DNA of 64,000 bases from Micromonospora purpureochromogenes (GTDB lineage Bacteria > Actinomycetota > Actinomycetes > Mycobacteriales > Micromonosporaceae), in assembly GCF_900091515.1 (NCBI RefSeq), contig NZ_LT607410.1:3286001-3350000 (forward strand), in the 5' to 3' direction. The position numbers were made by a program, and so were the translations under genes. Below, in pieces: positions 53,901-63,175 of this stretch; the stretch's first letter is position 1; each line of letters begins with the position of its first letter. A model generated the notes under the pieces. That model was not told the DNA's origin and searched no databases. It saw only the letters and a list, made by a program, of their open reading frames with translations.

Positions 53901-55817
53901 ATGACGTTCACCTCGGCGATCAAACCCGTCACCGTCGACGACGAGACGTTGCGGGCCCACCTGCTCGACGGGGAGGCGCCCGCGCTGCTGATGACCGTGG
54001 CCCACCTGACCGGCGACCTGTCCGTGCTCCGCGACGACCTGCGCCCCAACGGCTGGCTCTTCCTGCCGCAGGGCGGGCTCTCCGCCGAGCAGCAGGCGCA
54101 CGCCCGGGAGCTGGCGTTCGGGGCGTTGCGCGGCCTGCGCGACGGGGCCCCCGTGCCGCCGCTCGACCCGGCCGCCCTGCGGCACATCACCAGCTGGGCG
54201 ATGGCCCGGGACACCACCGACCTGCTTCCGCTGCTCGCCCAGGAGGTCGTCCTGCCCGGGGAGGACCCGAAGGCGCCGCAGTGGCATGGCGACGAGCTGG
54301 CACCCGGGCACGACGTCGAGGTCGCCATCGTCGGCGCCGGCATGAGCGGCCTGCTCGCCGCGTACCGGCTCAGCCAGGTCGGGGTGCCGGTCACCGTCTA
54401 CGAGAAGAACAGCGACGTCGGCGGCACCTGGTTCGAGAACCACTACCCGGGCTGCCGGGTCGACGTGCCGAGCCATCTCTACAGCTACTCCTTCGCGCCC
54501 CGGCTGGACTGGACGGACCACTTCGCCACGCACGAGGCGGTGCTGGACTACTTCCGGGACTTCGCGAAGCAGACCGGGGTGCATGAGCGCATCCGGTTCG
54601 GCACCGAGGTGCGCGGCGCCGAGTGGGACGAGGCGACCGGCCGCTGGCGGCTCCAGCTGGACACCCCCGACGGCCCGCGGACCACCGAATGCGCGGTGCT
54701 GGTCACCGCGGTGGGGCAACTGAACCGGCCGAACGTGCCCGACCTTCCGGGCCGGACCGACTTCACCGGCCCGGCCTTCCACTCCGCGCGCTGGGACCAC
54801 TCGGTCGACCTCACCGGCCAGCGGGTCGCGGTGATCGGCACCGGCGCCAGCGCCTTCCAGTTCATCCCCGAGGTGGCCGAGCAGGCCCGGGAACTGGTCG
54901 TCTTCCAGCGCAACGCGCCGTGGCTGCGGCCCACGCCGCACTACCACCACGCGGTGCCCGCAGGCGCCCGCTGGCTCTACGAGCACCTGCCGTACTACGC
55001 CGCCTGGCAACGGTTCTGGCTGCTGGCGCCGGGGTTGCACGGGGTGCTGGAGGGGTGGGTCGTCGACCCGGACTACCCGCCCACCGAGCGGGCGATCTCC
55101 GCGGTCAACGAGGAGTTGCGGGCCACCCTGGCGACGTACCTGGAGGGTCAGCTCGCCGACCGACCGGACCTGCGCGACCGGGTGATGCCCCGCTACCCCG
55201 TCGGCGCGAAGCGGGTGCTGCGGGACAACGGCGCCTGGCTGTCGACGCTCAAGCAGGACCACGTGCGCCTGGTCACCGACCCGATCGAGCGGCTGACGCC
55301 GCGCGGCGTACGCACGGCGGACGGCACCGAGCACCCCGTCGACGTCCTCATCTACGGCACCGGCTTCCAGGCGTCGCAGTTCCTCGCCCCGATGCGGGTC
55401 ACCGGCCGGGACGGTCGGGACCTGCACGAGACGTGGAACGGCGACGCCCGGGCCTACCTCGGTCTGACCGTGCCCGGCTTCCCCAACCTCTTCAGCCTGT
55501 ACGGGCCGAACACCAACCTGTCGGGGCAGGGCGGCAGCATCATCTACTTCTCCGAGTGCGGGGTGACCTACCTGGTCGACGCGGTCCGTCAGCTGCTCGC
55601 CGCCGGACACCGCGCCGTGGAGGTCCGGCCGGAGGTCTTCGAGCGGCACAACGCCTGGGTCGACGAGGCCAACGCGCTGCGGGCCTGGGGCTGGTCGAAG
55701 GTGAGCAGCTGGTTCATCAACCGGGCGGGCCGCTCTGCCCAGAACTGGCCCTTCCCGGCCCAGGACTACTGGCGTCGCACCCGCCGGTTCGACCCGTCCG
55801 AGTACCTGATCCGCTGA
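53901..55817 (+). CDS. Type I Baeyer-Villiger monooxygenase, HAPMO-like
   Basis: 638-aa FAD/NADPH enzyme. An N-terminal extension of about 140 residues, as in 4-hydroxyacetophenone monooxygenases, precedes the FAD Rossmann motif VAIVGAGMSGLLAAY. The BVMO fingerprint FTGPAFHSARWD and the second Rossmann motif VAVIGTGASAFQF (NADPH) follow. It inserts O next to a ketone to make an ester or lactone. In this cluster it would cleave or expand a ring of the polyketide (inference). Last rightward gene before a bidirectional terminator. Confidence 0.93.
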   Translation: MTFTSAIKPVTVDDETLRAHLLDGEAPALLMTVAHLTGDLSVLRDDLRPNGWLFLPQGGLSAEQQAHARELAFGALRGLRDGAPVPPLDPAALRHITSWAMARDTTDLLPLLAQEVVLPGEDPKAPQWHGDELAPGHDVEVAIVGAGMSGLLAAYRLSQVGVPVTVYEKNSDVGGTWFENHYPGCRVDVPSHLYSYSFAPRLDWTDHFATHEAVLDYFRDFAKQTGVHERIRFGTEVRGAEWDEATGRWRLQLDTPDGPRTTECAVLVTAVGQLNRPNVPDLPGRTDFTGPAFHSARWDHSVDLTGQRVAVIGTGASAFQFIPEVAEQARELVVFQRNAPWLRPTPHYHHAVPAGARWLYEHLPYYAAWQRFWLLAPGLHGVLEGWVVDPDYPPTERAISAVNEELRATLATYLEGQLADRPDLRDRVMPRYPVGAKRVLRDNGAWLSTLKQDHVRLVTDPIERLTPRGVRTADGTEHPVDVLIYGTGFQASQFLAPMRVTGRDGRDLHETWNGDARAYLGLTVPGFPNLFSLYGPNTNLSGQGGSIIYFSECGVTYLVDAVRQLLAAGHRAVEVRPEVFERHNAWVDEANALRAWGWSKVSSWFINRAGRSAQNWPFPAQDYWRRTRRFDPSEYLIR

Positions 55818-55826
55818 CCGCCCCAA

Positions 55827-55857
55827 CGCGGCGGCGGCCGGATCGGCCGCCGCCGCG
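55827..55857. terminator. 13-bp bidirectional terminator
   Basis: CGCGGCGGCGGCC (55827-55839) pairs with GGCCGCCGCCGCG (55845-55857); it separates the rightward PKS operon from the leftward tailoring set. Confidence 0.8.
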
Positions 55858-55860
55858 GGG

Positions 55861-56841
<981 letters not shown>

Positions 56842-56870
56842 CAGGGTCTTCCCTTCGGTTCCGGTGGCCG

Positions 56871-57902
56871 TCACGGTCGTGATGGCTGGCTGGAGATCAC
56901 GTAGCGGCGCAGCCGCAGTTCAGCGCCCTGGCCGAACAGCCGGCTGCCGGGCAGGCTGCTTCCGTCGAGGAAGGACTGCGGACGCGGCGCGCCGGCGACC
57001 GGGTCGACGTAGTGGGCGTCCGCGGTGGTGAGCTGGACCAGCCCGCTGGCGCTGTGGCCCGGCAGCGCGCCGTCCAGGATGGTGAACATGCCCATCCCTC
57101 CGGCGAGCTGCCGGGGGGCGACGATCGTCGGCTCGCCGCCGTGGTCGAGCATCAGGTGCTCGCGGGACGGTAGGGGATGGCCGATGCGGTCCACGGAGAA
57201 GACCTCCTCCCCGTCGAGGAACCAACGCACCGTGCCGGCCGCCCGGTCGTAGGAGATCACCGCATGGTGCTCGTCGTCGACGGTCCGGTCGGCCACCGGC
57301 ACGGTGTGCAGGAAGGCGGCGTAGTCGCCGAGCTGGCCGCGCGCGTGCGGCAGGCGCTCGTAGAACACGTACACCCGCTTGTTGGTGAGGAAGAAGTCGA
57401 AGACCATCGCGGTCTCGTGGTCGAGGACCGGCATCGCGACGGAGGCCAGCCGCAGGTCGTCGTCGGGGTCCGCGACCTGGTCCCCGAAGGGGTGGCCGGC
57501 CGTGCCGTAGGTGCGCCCCGAGAGCCACGTCTCGAACGACAGCACCCGCCCCGGTACGGCGTCGAAGCCCTGCACGCCCGTACCGGCCAGGTGCTGCGGG
57601 TAGGCCAGCCACTTGACGTGGTCGAGCGCGCCGGGCACCACCGGCCCGTGCTGCGCCTCCTGCCCGAGGGTGCGGACGAAGGCCGGCTCCCCGGTGCTCG
57701 GGTGCACGCCGGACGAGACCGCCCGCAGGCCGTCGGCGGAGGTGGTGACCTCCGCGTCGTCGCCGACGTGCGGGCCGAAACCGTAGAGGCTCCACCGGGC
57801 GTCCGGCCCGGCGCAGTGGAACCCGTCCCGGAAGTCGTCCCAGACGATCCGGTACGGCTCCTCGCCGACGGTCTGGACGCCGGCGTTCGACACGGTGGTC
57901 AC
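56871..57902 (-). CDS. DUF6081-family protein (copy 1)
   Basis: 343-aa protein of a family known as DUF6081. A beta-rich (laminin-G/galectin-like) fold is suggested by [62 protein letters not shown] and [12 protein letters not shown]. It is strikingly similar throughout to the second copy at 60460. Function unknown; related genes occur in actinomycete polyketide clusters. GTG at 57902 with AGGAGC upstream. Confidence 0.8.
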   Translation of the reverse strand: MTTVSNAGVQTVGEEPYRIVWDDFRDGFHCAGPDARWSLYGFGPHVGDDAEVTTSADGLRAVSSGVHPSTGEPAFVRTLGQEAQHGPVVPGALDHVKWLAYPQHLAGTGVQGFDAVPGRVLSFETWLSGRTYGTAGHPFGDQVADPDDDLRLASVAMPVLDHETAMVFDFFLTNKRVYVFYERLPHARGQLGDYAAFLHTVPVADRTVDDEHHAVISYDRAAGTVRWFLDGEEVFSVDRIGHPLPSREHLMLDHGGEPTIVAPRQLAGGMGMFTILDGALPGHSASGLVQLTTADAHYVDPVAGAPRPQSFLDGSSLPGSRLFGQGAELRLRRYVISSQPSRP

Positions 57903-57987
57903 GGATGTGCTCCTAACCCCGGTCGGCGCGCGACCGGTGGGACCGAGGGAGGGGGTGGAAGCGAGGACGATCGACCGGGCGTCGCGG

Positions 57988-58923
57988 TCAGGCGGCCAGG
58001 CCCGCACGAAGCGCGGCCACCTGGTCGGCGAGGATCCGCCGGGAGACGGCCGCCTCGGCGACCGCGATCGAGGCGTGGAAGGTGCCGGGGTAGTAGCGAA
58101 GCTCCGTGCGGACCCCTGCCTGGATGAGCCGGTGCGCGTAGTCGATCGCCTCGTCGCGCAGCGGGTCGAACTCGCAGGCCACCACGAAGGCCGGGGGAAG
58201 TCCGGACAGGTCGGTGGCGCGGGCGGGGGCGGCCAGCGCCGGCACGTCGGCGGCGCCGGCCCGCCCCCGCAGGTAGTTGCCCCAGCTCACCAGGGCGTTG
58301 GCCCGGTCCCACATCGGGGTGTCGGTGAAGGCCCGCGCCGACACGGTGTCGAGCCGGTCGTCCAGGGCGGGGAAGAGCAGGCACTGGTGCCGCAGGGCCG
58401 GGCCGCCACGGTCACGTACGGCCAGGCTGAGCGCGGCGGCGAGGCCGCCGCCGGCGCTCTCCCCGCCGACGCCGATCCGGTCGGCGTCGACACCCAGCTC
58501 GGTGGCCTCCTTGGCCACCCACTCCAGTACGGCGTGACAGTCGTCGAGCGCGGCCGGGAAGGGGTGTTCCGGGGCCAGCCGGTAGTCGATCGAGACGACG
58601 AGCGCCCCCACCTGGTCGGCGATCCGGACGCAGGTGTGGTGCACGCCGTCCACGCCACCGATGACGAAGCCGCCCCAGTGCAGGTAGAGCAGCGCCGGGA
58701 CCGGCCCGGCGGCGGCGGGGCGGTAGAGCCGTACGGGCACGTCGGGGGCGTCCGGTGGACCGGGCGCCCGGGTGTCCGTGACCCGCACCGGCGCCGCCGG
58801 CAGATACGGCTGCTGGTGGGCCGCGATGGCGCGGGCGGCCGCCCGCGCCGTTCCGAGGTCGGCGTAGTCGACTCTCGGCAACCGGCTGGCCGGCTCGGTC
58901 AGTTCGGGATCGAAGGCGTACAC
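57988..58923 (-). CDS. Alpha/beta hydrolase, HSL/esterase type
   Basis: 311-aa esterase-like enzyme. The oxyanion motif is YLHWGGFVIGG (usual HGGG is HWGG), nucleophile Ser in GVGGESAGGGL, Asp in CEFDPLRDE, and His in GTFHASI. It could hydrolyse the ester or lactone formed by the Baeyer-Villiger enzyme (inference from context). GTG at 58923 follows a GGTAGG site. No signal peptide. Tandem with the other leftward tailoring genes. Confidence 0.9.
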   Translation of the reverse strand: MYAFDPELTEPASRLPRVDYADLGTARAAARAIAAHQQPYLPAAPVRVTDTRAPGPPDAPDVPVRLYRPAAAGPVPALLYLHWGGFVIGGVDGVHHTCVRIADQVGALVVSIDYRLAPEHPFPAALDDCHAVLEWVAKEATELGVDADRIGVGGESAGGGLAAALSLAVRDRGGPALRHQCLLFPALDDRLDTVSARAFTDTPMWDRANALVSWGNYLRGRAGAADVPALAAPARATDLSGLPPAFVVACEFDPLRDEAIDYAHRLIQAGVRTELRYYPGTFHASIAVAEAAVSRRILADQVAALRAGLAA

Positions 58924-59009
58924 GTCCTACCGCCTCTCGGGTCGGTTCCGGAAGTGCCGTCCACCGGCGCCCGGGTGGGGCCGGTGGACGGCGTGGGGAG
59001 CGTGGTCGC

Positions 59010-59942
59010 TCAGAAGGTGACGACGACCTTGCCCCGGGTGTGCTTGCCGACGAAGTCGGCCACCGCCTGCTGCGCCTCGGTGAACGGGTACGTCGCGCCG
59101 ACCTCCACCGCCAGCCCGCCGTCGGCCGCCTGGTCGACGAGGCGCTGCAGCAGCCCCTCGCTCGCCTCGATGTGCGCGTAGACGGCCGTGACGTCCCGCT
59201 CGAAGGCGGGCGGGCCGCCGGCCGGCGACACCAGGCGCCCACCCGGCCGGACCGCCGCCGCCGTGGCGGCGAGCCCCGGCCCGGCGTTGATGAGGTCGAC
59301 CACGACGTCCACCCCGCCGGGCTGCGCCCGGAGGGTCTCCTCCACCGTGTCCGCGGCGGTGTAGTCGATCGCCTCCGCGGCGCCGAGGCCGCGGACGTAG
59401 TCGACCTCGTCCGGCCGGGCGGTGGCCAGCACCCGGACGCCGGCCCGCGCGGCGAGCTGCACGACGAACGAACCCACCCCGCCGGTGGCGCCGACGACGA
59501 GCATCGTGGAATCCGGTGCCGGATCGGCCAGTTCGAGGATGTTCGCCGCGGTCATCGCGGCGACCGGCAGCGCGGCGGCGGCGACCGGGCTGAGCGCCTG
59601 CGGTCGGGCCACCACCTCGGGCCCGTCCAGCGCCAACGCGTACTCCGCGACGGCGCCGCCGACCGGGTGGGTGAAGGCGATCACCTCGTCGCCGGGGCGG
59701 AAACGGGTCACCCCGTCGCCGACCGCCTCGACGGTCCCGGCCGCGTCCAGGCCGAGCACGAACGGGTGCTGGACCGGCATGAATTCCTTCATGGCGCCGG
59801 TGGCGAGCTTGACGTCGAGCGGGTTGAGCGCCGCCGCCTGCAACCGGATCAGGATCTGGCCCGGTGCGGGGTCGGGCTTCGGGAGTTCGGCGACCACGAG
59901 CTGGTCGACGGGTCCGTAGGACTGTGCGATGAGGGCCTTCAT
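59010..59942 (-). CDS. Medium-chain NADP(H)-dependent oxidoreductase (quinone/enoyl reductase)
   Basis: 310-aa MDR enzyme without structural zinc Cys, so of quinone/enoyl reductase type. The N-terminal domain has QAAALNPLDVKL and GLDAAGTVEAVGDGV; the NADP domain has VVGATGGVGSFVVQLA. ActVI-type enoyl reductases in benzoisochromanequinone pathways belong to the same superfamily, so enoyl reduction of an intermediate is plausible. ATG at 59942 overlaps the lipocalin-like stop by 4 nt. Confidence 0.9.
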   Translation of the reverse strand: MKALIAQSYGPVDQLVVAELPKPDPAPGQILIRLQAAALNPLDVKLATGAMKEFMPVQHPFVLGLDAAGTVEAVGDGVTRFRPGDEVIAFTHPVGGAVAEYALALDGPEVVARPQALSPVAAAALPVAAMTAANILELADPAPDSTMLVVGATGGVGSFVVQLAARAGVRVLATARPDEVDYVRGLGAAEAIDYTAADTVEETLRAQPGGVDVVVDLINAGPGLAATAAAVRPGGRLVSPAGGPPAFERDVTAVYAHIEASEGLLQRLVDQAADGGLAVEVGATYPFTEAQQAVADFVGKHTRGKVVVTF

Positions 59943-60463
59943 GTCGATCGGCTTCCTTCCGAGGTGCCGGTGGCACCGGTGGTTGTCGCCCGCGCCGGCG
60001 GGGCGGGCGGGTGTGGCGGCGCGGCGCGCCGCCAGGTGAGTACGCGTCGCTGCGCGCGTCCCGAGATCAGCGACGTGCCGTGCAGGACGAGCAGGTCGTC
60101 CTCCAGGGCCGCCTCGCGGACGAGTTCGGTGCCGACCATGTGCGGGTGGGCGCTGACCAGGACGGTGTGGCGGATCTCGTCGCCCACCAGCCGCCAGCTG
60201 CCGGCGTACCCCATGAACGCCTCGTCCCGCCCGGCCACCGCGGACGCGGGACCGGCGGGGCGACGGTCGGTGCGCATCATGCTGACCGACATGTGCCCGT
60301 CAGCGGTGTAGACGAGGACGCCGGCCGGCGCCGCGCCCAGCGGGCCCGGCGACCGGCGTCCCTCGTCGTCCACGTCGAAGTAGGAGACGAGGTGCCACAC
60401 GCCGGCCAACCTCTCCACCGGGACCGGCGTCGCGGGCCGCGTGGCGGTGTCGGCCCCGGTCAT
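59939..60463 (-). CDS. Lipocalin-like domain protein
   Basis: 174-aa lipocalin-like protein: LAGVWHLVSYFDVDDEGR, GVLVYTADGHMSVSMMR, AFMGYAGSWRLVGDEIRH and LLVLHGTSLISGRAQRRVLTW. It has a small beta-barrel with a Pro/Ala/Thr-rich tail. It could bind a hydrophobic aromatic intermediate or act as a cyclase or hydratase. It overlaps both neighbours by 4 nt (ATGA), so it is coupled to the MDR reductase and the second DUF6081 protein. Confidence 0.85.
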   Translation of the reverse strand: MTGADTATRPATPVPVERLAGVWHLVSYFDVDDEGRRSPGPLGAAPAGVLVYTADGHMSVSMMRTDRRPAGPASAVAGRDEAFMGYAGSWRLVGDEIRHTVLVSAHPHMVGTELVREAALEDDLLVLHGTSLISGRAQRRVLTWRRAAPPHPPAPPARATTTGATGTSEGSRST

Positions 60464-61473
60464 CGGGCCGGACCGCGCTGCACCGTGTAGCGACGGACCG
60501 ACAGCTCCGCCCCCTGACCGAAGAGCCGACTGCCCGGGCGGCTCGCCTCGTCGACGAACCGCTGGGGAGTCGGCTCCCCGGCCACCGGATCGACGTAGAA
60601 GCCGGGATCAGCCACCAGCCGGACCAGGCCGACGGGGGAGTGCCCGGGCAGGGCGCCGTCGAGCAGGGTGAGCATCCCCATGCCGAAGTTCAGCTGGCGG
60701 GGCACGACCAGGGCCTCCGTGCCGCCGTGGTCGAGCATCAGGTGCTCCCGGCCGGGCAGGTGGTGACCGATCCGGTCGACCCGGAACACCTCCCGCCCGT
60801 CGAGGAGCCAGCGGACGACGCCGGCGTCCCGGTCGTACGAGAGGGCGAGTTCGTGCTCGTCCTCCGGTGACCGGTCGGCCACCGGCACGCCGTACGAGAA
60901 CGCCGCGTAGCGGCCCAGCGCGGCGCGGGCGAACGGGAGGCGTTCGTAGAAGGCGTACACCCGCCGGTTGGTCAGCAGGAAGTCGAAGATGACGTACGTC
61001 TCCGGATCGACGGCGTTGATCCCCGTCGAGGCGAGCCGGAGATCGTCCTCCGGGTCGGTGACCTGGTCACCGAAGGGGTGTCCGGTGGTGCCGTGGGTGC
61101 GTCCGGACACCACGGCCGTGCCGGTGAGGACCTGTCCGGCCGGTACGTCGAAGCCCGGGGTGCCGTCCGCCGTCCGGTGGGTCGTGTAGACGAGCCACTT
61201 GACGTGGTCGAGGACGCCGGGGACCGCGCCCTGCGTGGTGTCCTGAGCGACGGTGCGGGTGAAGACCGGGCGCCCCTCGGGCCCCCCGGAGACCACCCGC
61301 AGCCCCTCGGTCGAGGTGTGCACCGTGCCGTCGTCGGCGACGTGCGGGCCGGCGGTGGTGGGCGACCACCGCGCGTCCGGCCCGCTGGTGCGGAATCCGT
61401 CGTGGAACTCGTCGTGGAAGAGGCGGCCAGGCGGAACCTCCGCGATGGACCGGGCCGGTGCCACGTCTGTCAT
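60460..61473 (-). CDS. DUF6081-family protein (copy 2)
   Basis: 337-aa paralogue of the protein at 56871: it shares the FDFxLTNxRVYxFYERLPxAR block, the HLMLDHGG motif, GALPGHS and the [10 protein letters not shown](S/R)(V/L)RRY tail. The two copies flank the alpha/beta hydrolase, MDR and lipocalin genes. ATG at 61473 with GAGGGAGC upstream. Overlaps the lipocalin gene. Function unknown. Confidence 0.82.
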   Translation of the reverse strand: MTDVAPARSIAEVPPGRLFHDEFHDGFRTSGPDARWSPTTAGPHVADDGTVHTSTEGLRVVSGGPEGRPVFTRTVAQDTTQGAVPGVLDHVKWLVYTTHRTADGTPGFDVPAGQVLTGTAVVSGRTHGTTGHPFGDQVTDPEDDLRLASTGINAVDPETYVIFDFLLTNRRVYAFYERLPFARAALGRYAAFSYGVPVADRSPEDEHELALSYDRDAGVVRWLLDGREVFRVDRIGHHLPGREHLMLDHGGTEALVVPRQLNFGMGMLTLLDGALPGHSPVGLVRLVADPGFYVDPVAGEPTPQRFVDEASRPGSRLFGQGAELSVRRYTVQRGPAR

Positions 61474-61538
61474 GGGGTGCTCCCTCGTGCCGGGGGTTTC
61501 CGTCGACGGTGAACCGTGCGACGTGCGGGCGGCGTGGG

Positions 61539-62144
61539 TCAGACGGCGGAGCCGAGCAGCCGGGCGCCGACCGTGGCCAGCCGGTACCCCTGGTAGTTGG
61601 CGGCGGCGAGCACCTGCTCGCCCGGCAGGCCGCTGCCGCCGGCGTGGCCCGTGCCGTACGGGTTGCCGTGGGCGGCGTAGACGCTCGGGTCGGTGTAGCC
61701 GGGCGGGACGATCAGGCAACCCCAGTGGTACATCGTGTTGTAGAGCGCGAGCAGGGTCGACTCGTTGCCGCCCTGCATGTTGCCCGCGCTGGTGAAGGCC
61801 GTCGCGGCCTTCCCGGACAGCTCACCGGCGGCCCAGAGCTGACCGGTGCCGTCCAGGAACTGCTTGAGCTGGGCGGAGACGTTGCCGTAACGGGTCGGGG
61901 TGCCGAAGGCGTAGGCGTCCGCCCAGCGCAGGTCGTCGTGGGTGGCGACCTCGACGTCGGCGGTGGCGGTGAGGTGTGCCCGCCACGCCGGGTTGCTGTC
62001 GATCGCGGCGTCCGGGGCCAGCTCGGGGACCCGACGGAGGCGTACCTCCGCACCGGCCTTGGCGGCGCCCTCGGCGACGGCCTGCGCGAGGGCGTGCACG
62101 TTGCCGGTGGAGGAGTAGTAGATGACGGCGACCTTCGTGGTCAT
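61539..62144 (-). CDS. wrbA: NAD(P)H:quinone oxidoreductase, WrbA family
   Basis: 201-aa flavodoxin-like enzyme: VAVIYYSSTGNVHALAQAV (FMN phosphate site), FGTPTRYGNVSAQLKQFLDGTG, and SGKAATAFTSAGNMQGG. It reduces quinones by two electrons, which would protect against or process quinoid polyketides. ATG at 62144 with GGAAGG upstream. First gene of the leftward tailoring set and divergent from a TetR regulator. Confidence 0.92.
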   Translation of the reverse strand: MTTKVAVIYYSSTGNVHALAQAVAEGAAKAGAEVRLRRVPELAPDAAIDSNPAWRAHLTATADVEVATHDDLRWADAYAFGTPTRYGNVSAQLKQFLDGTGQLWAAGELSGKAATAFTSAGNMQGGNESTLLALYNTMYHWGCLIVPPGYTDPSVYAAHGNPYGTGHAGGSGLPGEQVLAAANYQGYRLATVGARLLGSAV

Positions 62145-62200
62145 GGGCGTCCTTCCGCTGTCGACGCGAGGGGAGAGGACGGCGGGGAGCACGCGAAGCT

Positions 62201-62220
62201 AAGCGGAACCCCCTCCGTTT
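62201..62220. promoter_or_regulatory. Imperfect dyad in wrbA/TetR intergenic region
   Basis: AAGCGGA (62201-62207) faces TCCGTTT (62214-62220) across 6 nt, six of seven positions symmetric. It lies 57 bp from wrbA and is a candidate operator for the divergent TetR regulator. Confidence 0.4.
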
Positions 62221-62412
62221 GTGCCGAGAGTAACCGTCATGGCGCGTGCGTGCAACGACCCTCGTCCTGCCGTCCCCCTCCCTCGCCCGATCGGGCGTCG
62301 TCCGATCGGCGGTGGTCGGGTCCTGCGGGTGGTTTTCCCGCAGCACCGGCACAATGGAGCAACCCGCGCCCCGGGTGGCACCGGCCGGCGCCGACCGAGG
62401 GAGGGGCCAACG

Positions 62413-63036
62413 GTGGCCGAACAGCCTCCGGCCGAGCGAACGCCCGTGGCGCTCAGCCTGCCGATCGCCGGTCGACCGGTCGAGCGCGCCGACGCCGCGC
62501 GGAACCGGCGCAAGATCCTGGCGGCGGCGGCGGGGATCGTGTCCCGGGCCGGCATCACCGCCCTGTCGCTCGACGAGGTGGCCCGGGTGGCCGGGGTGGG
62601 CGTGGGCACGGTCTACCGCAGGTTCGGTGACCGGGCCGGGCTGATCTTCGCCCTGCTGGACGAGGAGGAGCGGCAGTTCCAGTCCGCCTTCATGCAGGGC
62701 CCGCCGCCGCTGGGTCCCGGCGGCCCGGCCGCCGAACGCGTCCGCGCGTTCCTGCACGCGCTCGTCGACCGGGTCGAGGCACAGCGGGAACTGCTGGTCG
62801 CCGCCGAGACCAGCTCGCCGACGGCCCGGTTCACCAGTGGCCCGTACACCATCTACCACACCCACCTGGTGATGCTGCTCGGCCTCGCCCGGCCGGGGGT
62901 GGACGCCCACTTCGTGGCCGCGGCGCTGCTGGCCCCCCTCTCCGCCACGTTCCTGACCTTCCAGCGGCGGGAGCGCGGGTTCGCGGTCGACGCGATCAAG
63001 GCCGGCCTGGACGACCTGCTGGGCCTGGGCCTGTAG
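62413..63036 (+). CDS. TetR-family regulator
   Basis: 207-aa repressor-like protein. The N-terminal helix-turn-helix reads AARNRRKILAAAAGIVSRAGITALSLDEVARVAGVGVGTVYRRFGDRAGL. A ligand-binding domain with helices ALVDRVEAQRELLVAAE and TSGPYTIYHTHLVMLLG follows. It starts with GTG after GGGAGGGG. It is divergent from wrbA and the leftward tailoring genes, which it probably represses until a quinone or pathway product binds. Confidence 0.88.
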   Translation: MAEQPPAERTPVALSLPIAGRPVERADAARNRRKILAAAAGIVSRAGITALSLDEVARVAGVGVGTVYRRFGDRAGLIFALLDEEERQFQSAFMQGPPPLGPGGPAAERVRAFLHALVDRVEAQRELLVAAETSSPTARFTSGPYTIYHTHLVMLLGLARPGVDAHFVAAALLAPLSATFLTFQRRERGFAVDAIKAGLDDLLGLGL

Positions 63037-63048
63037 TCGGTGCTCCAG

Positions 63049-63079
63049 CCGGGGTCGAGTCGTCTTCGACCGACCCCGG
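63049..63079 (+). terminator. 13-bp hairpin after the TetR gene
   Basis: CCGGGGTCG (63049-63057) and GTCG pair with CGAC and CGACCCCGG (63071-63079), around TCTT with one bulged A. Confidence 0.75.
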
Positions 63080-63175
63080 CGATGGTCCGGAGCGGGACAC
63101 GGCACGGCGGCGGGACCAACCGCCCCCGCCGACGGTGCCGTCGGATGTCCCGTCCGGACCGAGGAGGCATCCACC

